A stretch of DNA of 64,000 nucleotides, taken from contig NC_089494.1 of assembly GCF_036850765.1 (NCBI RefSeq), forward strand, positions 59,351,809 to 59,415,808, in the 5' to 3' direction. The stretch comes from Saccopteryx bilineata (lineage: Eukaryota; Chordata; Mammalia; Chiroptera; Emballonuridae). The translations under genes and the position numbers were made by a program. Shown in pieces: positions 32,427-41,560 of the stretch. Numbering within the stretch: the first letter of the stretch is position 1; each line of letters opens with the position of its first letter. The notes beneath the pieces are model-generated. The model was not told where the DNA came from and ran no database searches. It saw nothing but the letters and a program-made list of their open reading frames with translations.

Positions 32427-35400
32427 TTATGTTCCACCAATGTATGGAATCATGTAGTTCTTGTTTTTTTCTGATTTACTTATTTCACTCCTTATAATGT
32501 TATCAAGATCCCACCATTTTGCTGTAAATGATCTGATGTCATCATTTCTTATGGCTGAGTAGTATTCCATAGTGTATATGTGCCACATCTTCTTTATCCA
32601 GTCTTCTATTGAAGGGCTTTTTGGTTGTTTCCATGTCTTGGCCACTGTGAACAGTGCTGCAATGAACATGGGGCTACATGTGTCTTCACGTATCAATGTT
32701 TCTGAGGTTTTGGGGTATATACCCAGTAGAGGGATTGCTGGGTCATAAGGTAGTTCTATTTTCAGTTTTGTGAGGAACCACCATACTTTCCTCCATAATG
32801 GTTGTACTACTTTACAGTCCCACCAACAGTGAATGAGGGTTCCTTTTTCTCCACAGCCTCTCCAACATTTGCTATTACCCGTCATGTTGATAATAGCTAA
32901 TCTAACAGGGGTGAGGTGGTATCTCATTGTAGTTTTGATTTGCATTTCTCTAATAACTAATGAAGCTGAGCATCTTTTCATATATCTGTTGGCCATTTGT
33001 ATCTCTTCCTGGGAGAAGTGTCTGTTCATGTCCTCTTCCCATTTTTTTATGGGATTGTTTGTTTGTTTGTTGTTGAGTTTTATGAGTTCTTTGTAAATTT
33101 TGGATATTAGGCCCTTATCTGAGCTGTTGTTTGAAAATATCATTTCCCATTTAGTTGGCTGTCTGTTTATTTTTATATCAGTTTCTCTTGCTGAGCAAAA
33201 ACTTTTTATTCTGATGTAGTCCCATTCATTTATCTTTGCCTTCACTTCTCTTGCCATTGGAGTCAAGTTCATAAAATGTTCTTTAAAACCCAGGTCCATG
33301 ATTTTAGTACCTATGTCTTCTTCTATGTACTTTATTGTTTCAGGTCTTATATTTAGGTCTTTGATCCATTTTGAATTAATTTTAGTACACGGGGACAGGC
33401 TGTAGTCGAGTTTCATTCTTTTGCATGTGGCTTTCCAGTTTTCCCAACACCATTTGTTGAAGAGGCTTTCTTTTCTCCATTGTGTGTTGTTGGCCCCTTT
33501 ATCAAAGATTATTTGACCATATATATGTGGTTTTATTTCTGGGCTTTCTATTCTGTTCCATTGGTCTGAGTGTCTATTTTTCTGCCAATACCATGCTGTT
33601 TTGATTATCGTGGCCCTATAATATAGTTTAAAGTCAGGAATTGTAATGCCCCCAGCTTCATTCTTTTTCCTTAGGATTGTTTTGGCTATTCGGGGTTTTT
33701 TATAGTTCCATATAAATCTGATGATTTTTTGTTCCATTTCTTTAAAAAATCTCATAGGGATTTTGATGGGAATTGCATTAAATTTGTATATTGCTTTGGG
33801 TAATATGGCCATTTTGATTATATTTATTCTTCCTATCCAAGAACAAGGAATATTTTTCCATCTCATTGTATCTTTTTCGATTTCCCTTAACAATGCTTTG
33901 TAATTTTCATTATATAGGTCCTTTACGTTCTTTGTTATGTTTATTCCTAGGTATTTTATTTATTTTGTTGCAATCGTGAAGGGGATTATTTTTTTGAGTT
34001 TGTTTTCTAATATTTCATTGTTGGCATATAGAAAGGCTATGGACTTTTGTATGTTAATTTTGTATCCTGCGACCTTACTGTATTGGTTTATTGTTTCTAA
34101 TAATCTTTTTGTGGAGTCCTTCGGGTTTTCGATGTATAGGATCATATCATCAGCAAAAAGTGATAGCTTTACTTCTTCTTTTCCGATATGGATGCCTTTT
34201 ATTTCTTTGTCTTGTCTGATTGCTCTGGCCAGAACTTCTAGCACCACGTTGAATAAGAGTGGAGAGAGTGGACAACCCTGTCTTGTTCCTGATTTAAGGT
34301 AGAAAGTCCTCAGTTTTATGCCGTTTAATAGGATGTTGGCTGATGGTTTATCATACATGGCCTTTATCATGTTGAGATATTTTCCTTCTATACCCATTTT
34401 GTTGAGAGTCTTAAACATAAAATTGTGTTGTATTTTATCAAAAGCCTTTTCTGCATCTATTGATAAGATCATGTGGTTTTTGTTCTTTGTTTTGTTGATA
34501 TGGTGTATTACGTTAACCGTTTTGCGTATGTTGAACCATCCTTGAGATTCTGGGATGAATCCCACTTGATCATGATGTATTATTTTTTTAATATGTTGTT
34601 GTATTCGGTTTGCTAGTATTTTGTTTAGTATTTTAGCATCTGTATTCATTAGAGATATTGGTCTGTAGTTTTTTTTCTTTGTGCCATCCTTGCCAGGTTT
34701 TGGTATGAGGGTTATGTTGGCCTCATAAAATGTGTTTGGAAGTATTGCTTCTTCTTCAATTTTTTGGAAGACTTTGAGTAGAATAGGAACCAAGTCTTCT
34801 TTGAATGTTTGATAGAATTCACTAGTATAACCGTCTGGGCCTGGACTTTTATTTTTGGGGAGGTTTTAAATAGTTTTTTCTATTTCCTCCCTGCTGATTG
34901 GTCTGTTTAGGCTTTCTGCTTCTTCATGACTCAGTCTAGGAAGGTTGTATTGTTCTAGGAATTTATCCATTTCTTCTAGATTGTTGTATTTGGTGGCATA
35001 TAATTTTTCATAGTATTCTACAATAATTCTTTGTATTTCTATGATGTCTGTGGTGATCTCTCCTCTTTCATTTTGGATTTTATTTATTTGAGTCCTGTGT
35101 CTTTTTTCCTTGGTGAGTCTTGCCAAGGGTTTGTCAATTTTGTTGATCTTTTCAAAGAACCAGCTCCTTGTTTTATTGATTTTTTCTATAGTTTTTCTGT
35201 TCTCTATTTCATTTATTTCTGCTCTGATTTTTATTATCTCCTTTCTTCGGCTGGTTTTGGGTTGTCTTTGTTCTTCTTTTTCTAGTTCCTTAAGGTGTGA
35301 AGTTAAGTGGTTTACTTCGGCTCTCTCTTGTTTGTTCATATAGGCCTGAAGTGATATGAACTTTCCTCTTATTACTGCTTTTGCTGCATCCCAGAGATTC

Positions 35401-36256
35401 TGATATGTCGTATTTTCATTTTCATTTGTCTGTATATATCTTTTGATCTCTGCGCTTATTTCTGCTTTGACCCATTCATTTTTTAGAAGTATGTTGTTTA
35501 GTTTCCACATTTTTGTGGGTTTTTCCCCCTCTTTTTTGCAGTTGAATTCTAGTTTCAAGGCTTTATGATCAGAAAATATGCTTGGTACAATTTCAATTTT
35601 TCTAAATTTGCTGATATTGTCTTTGTGGCCCAACATATGGTCAATTCTTGAGAATGTTCCATGTACACTAGAGAAAAATGTATACTCTGTCGCTTTGGGA
35701 TGAAGTGTCCTGTAGATGTCTATCATATCCAGGTGTTCTAGGATTTTGTTTAAGGCCACTATATCTTTATTGATTCTCTGTTTGGATGACCGATCTAGAG
35801 CCATCAGCGGTGTATTGAGGTCTCCAAGTATGATTGTATTTTTGTTAGTTTTTGTTTTAAGGTCAATAAGTAGCTGTCTTATATATTTTGGTGCTCCTTG
35901 GTTTGGTGCATATATATTAAGGATTGTTATGTCTTCTTGATTCAACTTCCCCTTAATCATTATGAAATGACCATTTTTGTCTCTGAGTACTTTTTCTGTC
36001 TTGTAGTCAGCATTATTAGATATGAGTATTGCTACACCTGCTTTTTTTGGGGGGTGTTGTTTGCTTGGAGTATTGTTTTCCAGCCTTTCACTTTGAATTT
36101 GTTTTTATCCTTGTTGCTTAGATGTGTTTCTTGTAGGCAGCATATAGTTGGATTTTCTTTTTTAATCCATTCTGCTACTCTGTGTCTTTTTATTGGTAAG
36201 TTTAATCCATTTACATTTAGTGTAATTATTGACACTTGTGGGTTCCCTACTGCCAT
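32427..36256 (-). pseudogene. L1 ORF2 (endonuclease and reverse transcriptase), broken
   Basis: The 3,830-base frame would encode about 1,276 residues, against 1,275 in human L1. It encodes the multidomain enzyme that nicks target DNA and reverse-transcribes L1 RNA in the nucleus. Seen in order: an APE-like endonuclease (TLNVNGLN and CLQETHL near the start, [17 protein letters not shown]), the RT core ([31 protein letters not shown], and catalytic FADD at 34157-34146), and a C-terminal Cys/His motif, C-x3-C-x7-H-x4-C (CWRGC...H...C). Lesions: one base lost from an A run near 36045 (seven As where the frame needs eight), a TAA at 34868-34866 and a TAA at 33962-33960. All else is collinear, so decay is recent. 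Confidence 0.96.
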
Positions 36257-36489
36257 TTTATAAATTGCTTTCTGTTAGTTTTGTATCTAGTATGATTCTT
36301 CTCTTTTGTTTTTCTATCATTTATTTTTGTTTGTTTGTGTTCCATACTTCTTTCCTCTGTTGCTACCTTTTTTAAGTCAAGTGTTTTTGTGGTGGTTTTT
36401 TCAAGGGTGGTTACCATTAAGTAATGAAAAGGGTACCTACCATATTCATTGTAGTACCCTATCTTATAAGTATTTCTGCACTTCATCAT
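36247..36489 (-). CDS. Small ORF in the L1 inter-ORF spacer, 80 codons
   Basis: An ATG-started frame (two ATGs in a row at 36489) fills most of the 325-bp gap between ORF1 and ORF2. Its TAG stop lies inside the first ten bases of ORF2 (ATGGCAGTAG, 36256-36247). The product is basic and Lys/Thr-rich with no recognised domain. It could be a chance frame, a relic, or an element that helps ribosomes reach ORF2. Coding status is unproven. Confidence 0.3.
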   Translation of the reverse strand: MMKCRNTYKIGYYNEYGRYPFHYLMVTTLEKTTTKTLDLKKVATEERSMEHKQTKINDRKTKEKNHTRYKTNRKQFIKWQ

Positions 36490-36581
36490 CCTTTGCTACT
36501 GTTAATCTCCATCCTCTCCCCCCTTTTTTTCCTTTGTTGTCACAGTTTAAGTTTGGTTTTATTGTGTTCTTGGTGGAGCTG

Positions 36582-37578
36582 TTACTTGTGGTGTTGTTTT
36601 CTTTTGTTCTTTGAATCTGGTTGGAAAACCCCCTTTAGTATTTCCTGGAGTGGGGGCTTTCTGTTGATAAATTCTCTCATCTTTTCTGTATTTGTGAATG
36701 TTTTTATATCTCCTTCATACTTGAAGGATAGCTTTGATGGGTATAGTATTGTTGGCTGAAAGTTCCTCTCTTTCAGGGCTTTAAATATTGGGGTCCACTC
36801 TCTTCTAGCTTGTAGAGTTTCTGCTGAGAAATCTGATGATAATCTAATAGGCCTTCCTTTATATGTTGTACTCTTCTTTTCCCTGGCTGCCTTGAGAATT
36901 TTTTCTTTGTCATTGGTTTGTGTCATCTTTATTATGATGTGCCTTGGAGTGGGTTTGTTGGGGTTAAGAAAACTCGGTGTTCTGTTTGCTTCTTGAATTT
37001 GAGGCTTTAGTTCCTTGCACAGGCTTGGGAAGTTCTCGTCTATTATTTGTTTGAGTATATTCTCCATTCCATTTTCTTTCTCTTCTCCCTCTGATATACC
37101 TATTATTCTTATGTTATTCTTTCTGATGGAGTCAGACAATTCCTGTAGGGCTTTCTCGTTTTTTATTATTTTTGAGTCTCTTTCTTCTTCTCTCTGTTGT
37201 GCCTCAAGTTGTTTGTCTTCTATTTCACTAATCCTATCCTCAATCTGGGCTGTTCTGTTAGCTAAGCTTGTTACCTCGTTTTTCAGCTCATGAATTGAGT
37301 TTTTTCATTTCTGTTTGATTTGTTTTAATAGTTTCAATTTCCTTGGTAATATATTCTTTGTGTTCATTGAGTTGTTTTCTGATCTCCCTATATTGCCTTT
37401 CTGTGTTTTCTTGTATATCTCTGAGTATTTTTAAGATTTCTATTTTAAATTCTCTGTCATTTAGCTCCAAGGCTTCCAATATGTTAAGTCTTTTCTCCAT
37501 AGATTTTTCCACATCTATTTGTGTTACCTCTCTTTCTTTTATATCCATAATATTCGATTTCCTCTTTCTTATTGGCAT
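36582..37578 (-). pseudogene. L1 ORF1 (RNA-binding protein), one frameshift
   Basis: The frame would encode about 331 residues, against 338 in human ORF1p, the trimeric RNA-binding chaperone of the L1 particle. The N-terminal part (to residue about 96) is rich in E, K, L and I and fits the coiled coil. The middle segment (SDSIRKNNIRIIGI) opens the RRM-like domain. The C-terminal domain carries LQARREWTPIFKALKERNFQ and ILYPSKLSFKYEGD, matching the conserved ARREW region. One extra base near 37290 creates an early TGA (37290-37288). No other lesion is seen. Downstream ORF2 is separated by a 325-bp spacer. Confidence 0.95.
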
Positions 37579-39582
37579 CTGAGGGTGGTCTTGTTGATAG
37601 CACTAATTAGAATTAATAAAGATTAAAAAGTAAAAAAAAAAAAAAAAAAGGTAAAACACTCCACAAAAAAAAAACAGTAATAATTTATTATTTCCCCCTT
37701 TTTTTCTTTCTTCTCTTTCCCTCCTCTCCCCTCCTCAGGGAAATATTGTGCCTATAATGGAGGGCCTGATTTGGGGTGAAGAGTTCAAGGGGCAAAAAAA
37801 GGGAGTAGGGACTTACTAAATGCAAAAAAAAAAAAAAAAGGAAGAAAATTTTAGACAAGAATAAAATGATTTGCTTGTAAGTGATGGTCAACTAAGAGAT
37901 ATAATGAGAGGGATAAGAGGGAACCAGAAAAAAGGACCAAAAAAAGAATAATAAAGAAGAAAAAAATAAAAATAATAAGTAAAAATCTGTTGTATTAAGT
38001 GGAGCGAAGACTAAATACAATGGAGACCTTGGGTTGGGAGGACCCAAAATACCACAAAAATAAACAAACAAGAAAAAAACAAAAACAAAAGCAAAAAAGA
38101 AAAATAAAGCCAAAAAAAGCCTTGAGTCCCAAATTAACTAATTTGTTCGTGATTGAGGATTAAATGGGAGAAAAGTAAAACGAGAAAAGAAAAAACGAAT
38201 AGAAAGGAAAAAATAAGAAAAAGAGAAAAACGAAGGAAGAAATAAAAAAGGAAGAGAAAAAAACTAAATAAAGCAAATCAAAAATAAACAAAAGAGGAGA
38301 GAGTGAGAGTTAAGTGTTTTGGAGTATAACCTTAAAGGAGGGTGAGGATGAAGAAGAGAAATAAAATGTAACAGTTATGGGTAGTGTAGTTCAAGAAAGG
38401 GGAAGCATAAGATGGGCAGAGAATAGAAGGACCGAGGTGGAGGAAATAAAGGCAATAAGATAGAAGAAACAAAGAACAACAAAAAAAAAATTAGTGGAAC
38501 AAGTTGTAAAGTCTGTGGATTTTTCTTGATTTTGAGAGGTTAACTTCTTCCTTTTTCTTTTCTCTCCCTCTTCCTGGTCGGTGACTCTGTACCCCAGGCT
38601 CTGCCCCTGTGTCACACTTAGGTAGGGATTTGCAGTTGATGGGATTCTATGGCAATGTCATATAATTGGCTTTAGTCTTGCTGGTAGTCAAGGCTTGTTG
38701 GCGTTTGCAGGGTCCAACGATGAGAGAGTTTGCTTTCCTGGATTCTCTCTCCTAGTCCCCCCTTCCTGAATTAGCAGCCAGGTGATCCAGCTATAAGGCT
38801 GCAACTGCTTCTGCCTGGGGAGTAAGAGGCTCAAAGAGCTGGGAAATCCCCACTCTATCCCCACTCAGTGCAAGGCTTTGGGAAAGGCTCTGGCAGTCAG
38901 GGCCTCCAGTGTAATCAGGCGGGGGTGGGAGTCAATTGTTGTCAGCGCCTAGCATTCAGTTGGACCTCTCAACCCAGGCTTTCCACACTTTGTAGCCTGT
39001 TTTTGCTGGGAAGAAGAGGCACTAGTCTCTGCTTGCGACTAGTGTAGTATAGATCTTATTATCTGCCAAGTCCCTCTTGTTAGCGTTTATCCCTGAATAT
39101 GGAGGTTCTATCAATCAGAAGTTGCCCCCGCCCCTTTAGCGAGAGGCACTAAAAAATATCACGCCTCTTGTCTTGGGTCGCTGAACTGAGAGAGATCTTA
39201 TCAAATTAGAGCCGAGGGTGCACAGATTTCATGGGTTAAGCTAATTTCAGTGATTGGGTCGCAGCTGTGCTCCTGAAGGTATTTTAGGCTGCCTGCGCGC
39301 GCCCCTCCCCCAACGCTTGATTGTTAGCTTGAATGGCTGGGTGAGGTGCCCCGCCCACGGAGAGAATCTCCCAAGTAGAAGACCACCCTGGTGCCTCTCC
39401 CGCTCGCCCCGCTGCTGGCGGCTGGATCGCACCAGGCGCAGGATAATGGGGCACCCTGGGTGTGCGGGCCAGTAGGGTGCTCTGGGCGTGTGGAATGCCC
39501 AGGGCCCGCGCGCGAATGGGGTGCTCCGGGCACCGGTGGCTGGCGACTCTCACTCGCAGTGCGCGGGCCGCTGGGAACGTTA

Positions 39583-39710
39583 GCGGTGCTCGCTCTGCAA
39601 CCGGACCAGGCGCGCGCCCGGGGCTGCTCGCGGCTCCCGAGTGTGGGCGGTGCTCGCTCTGCAACAGGACAGGGCGCGCGCCCGCGGCTGCTCGCGGCTC
39701 CCGAGTGTGG
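39583..39710 (-). repeat. Two 64-bp tandem units in the L1 5' UTR
   Basis: 39583-39646 and 39647-39710 are the same length and differ at four positions. Both begin (plus strand) GCGGTGCTCGCTCTGCAA and end CTCGCGGCTCCCGAGTGTGG. Each contains a GCGCGCGCCC block. Confidence 0.95.
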
Positions 39711-39920
39711 GCTGACTCACCACAGGCGCACTCCCTCGCGGCTTGAATGAACGTCGCTGCTGTAGCTTCCTCCACACCCTCGTCTCTCAGATTCAAGTGA
39801 TAACAGTCCTTTCACTTTCAGTTTGTGTGGAACTCCGGAATGCTCCGAGGATAAATTTTTCTGTTTCTAGTTGATAAATTTGTTGTGATTTAGGGGAGAT
39901 CTGTCGGACGCGCTGCTCAC

Positions 39921-39942
39921 GGCGCCATTTCCGTGACGTCAC
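39921..39942 (-). promoter_or_regulatory. CRE-like and YY1-like sites at the L1 5' terminus
   Basis: Counting from the first L1 base (39942): the full palindromic CRE TGACGTCA is at +2 to +9 (39941-39934), and AAATGGCGCC at +13 to +22 (39930-39921) contains the CCAT core of a YY1 site. Human L1 has its YY1 site in nearly the same place. Function is inferred from this position and the motif match. Confidence 0.7.
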
Positions 39943-39955
39943 TCCAATTCACTTT
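39943..39955. repeat. Right target-site duplication of the L1
   Basis: TCCAATTCACTTT, identical to 32146-32158. Abuts the first base of the L1 5' UTR. Confidence 0.95.
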
Positions 39956-40169
39956 AACATTTATTGAGTGAAAGGACAAAAATCTACTTAAAAACTAGTA
40001 ACTACTTTCTCCTGGGAATTGACTTAATACCCAGAGGAATTTCATCCTTGGTATTCATCTCTCCTGGAGCGCATTAATTTGGTCATTGTTTTCCTCATTA
40101 TCCTAAGGAGGACAAAACCATCACGGTAATTTCAATTCCTAATGACAGAGAAGAGCATTGACTTACATT

Positions 40170-40815
40170 TTTATTTTCCAATCAATTAATCAGTCCATTA
40201 ATCAATACTTTTTGTAACTGTTCTGTGACAGTCATCATGGTGCAATTAAATTTAATATCAGGAGAACAATTTAAGGATAAGGAATGCTTCAGAAATATAA
40301 GGATAAGTCAACATTAGAAAACTTAAAATAAAGGGAAAAACTATACTAATTTCATAAGGCAGAAAACCATTTGATAAAAATCAATATTTAATCTTAACAA
40401 AATCTTTTAGTTATATGAGATTATAATGATACTCCTTTAAAATAAAAAGTATCTGAAGACAAGAGCTAAATAAATTTGCATATAGAGAACAAACAAGACA
40501 AGAATGTCCACTTTTACCATTATTATTCAATATTGTTTGGCTGTTCTAGTCAATGCTATCAGACAGGGCAAGAAAATAAAAGGTATAAATAGTAGAGATA
40601 AAGAATTTTTATTTGCAGATTAGAATTAAATGAAAGACTATTTGAATCAGTAAGAAAGCCAGTAAGATGGGCAGTTAAAATTTAGCAAGTGGCCTGACCT
40701 GTGGTGGCGCAGTGGGATAAAGCATTGACCTGGAACACTGAGGTCGCCGGTTCGAAACCTTGGCCTTGCCTGGTCAAGGCACATATGGGAGTTGATGCTT
40801 CCTGCTCCTCCCCCT

Positions 40816-40846
<31 letters not shown>

Positions 40847-41560
40847 TCTCTCTCTAAAAAAATCAATAAATAAAATATTTAAAAAAATTAGCAAGTGAAA
40901 CAAAACAATAACCTTTCAAACTGACACTTGTATTTTTAACTAATAACTTCTGATTGAATAGAATTAGAAATTCTATTAATAATAACAACAAATAAAAAAT
41001 TTATAGAAATAAGCAATAAGAAAAGTGCAAGATCTAAATAAAAAAACATGTGTGTGTGTAAAATTTAACTACAAGAAAAAAAGAGGACTTAATTAAGTGG
41101 AAATATAATTATAGGCATACAGATATGGATAAAATACCATGTTCTTGGGAGGAGTCAATATTGTGAAGAGGTGAAAAAGTTAATAGCAAATATAATCAAA
41201 ATCCTAATGGGCTTTTTAAAAACTTGACAAAAAAAAGATTATGTAATTTATTTGGAATAGTAATATACAACAGAAATTTAAAAGAGTAATGGGAGAGATG
41301 CTGTAAAGGAGATAAAAGTGTATTTTAAAGAGTCACTGATTAGAATAGTGTGATATTGGTAATAAAAAATGGAGATAAGTTAATGAGTCAGAATAGAGAT
41401 CTGCAAAACACATGCAAGTGTCCATCAGAATTTACTAGGTTGTAAAGGTAAATTAGTGGATGGTTTATTTGAATAAAAGGTGTTATGACAACAGGCTAAT
41501 CTTTAGAGGAAATGTTTAGGTCCTTGTTTCATACTTTAGATATAAATAAATTTCAGATAA
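40170..41560 (+). repeat. Ancient L1 ORF2 remnant
   Basis: 40498-40540 translates to a degenerate RQECPLLPLLFNI, the RT-domain motif [12 protein letters not shown]. The surrounding A-rich sequence (GTCAACATTAGAAAACTTA, TTTGATAAAAATCAATATT) is typical of old L1 sense strand. A SINE interrupts it at 40692-40887. Limits are approximate. Confidence 0.7.
40692..40887 (+). mobile_element. Short tRNA-derived SINE
   Basis: The head CCTGACCTGTGGTGGCGCAG and B box CGGTTCGAAACCTTGG, then TCAAGGCACATATGGGAGTTG, a CT microsatellite, and the tail TCTAAAAAAATCAATAAATA. It lacks the 21-bp repeat body. The 10-bp duplication TTAGCAAGTG is perfect (40682-40691 and 40888-40897). A relative is at 61.35 kb. Confidence 0.92.

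Larger units (their letters stand above)
32159..39942 (-). mobile_element. Structurally full-length L1, 7.78 kb
   Basis: One continuous non-LTR retrotransposon, read leftwards: 5' UTR (39942-37579), ORF1 (37578-36582), spacer (36581-36257), ORF2 (36256-32427), 3' UTR and tail (32426-32159). A perfect 13-bp duplication flanks it. The filled site on the element's strand is gTT/AAAGTG, close to the L1 endonuclease preference TT/AAAA. CpG dinucleotides remain abundant in the 5' UTR, arguing for a recent insertion. ORF1 carries one frameshift. ORF2 carries one frameshift and two stop codons, so the copy cannot now make its own proteins. Confidence 0.97.
37579..39942 (-). promoter_or_regulatory. 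L1 5' UTR and internal promoter, about 2.36 kb
   Basis: Unusually long compared with the about 0.9 kb of human L1. Three zones are visible. A CpG-rich promoter zone (39942-39240) contains the terminal CRE-like and YY1-like sites and a 64-bp tandem repeat. A mixed-composition zone covers 39240-38530. A zone at 38520-37600 is A-rich on the plus strand, hence U/pyrimidine-rich in the L1 RNA just before ORF1, with homopolymer runs at 37635-37649 and 37825-37839. By analogy with other L1s this region should drive pol II transcription from its first base. Confidence 0.85.

Noticed and set aside
33937..37582. Many plus-strand frames of 60-121 codons across the L1
   Set aside because: They are antisense shadows of ORF1 and ORF2, hydrophobic because the complement of A-rich coding sequence is T-rich.
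39284..39796. 170-codon minus-strand frame in the L1 5' UTR, a possible ORF0-like gene
   Set aside because: It starts with TTG and contains no ATG. It is Ala/Arg/Pro-rich because the zone is GC-rich and includes the 64-bp repeats. Primate ORF0 is antisense to L1, whereas this one is sense.
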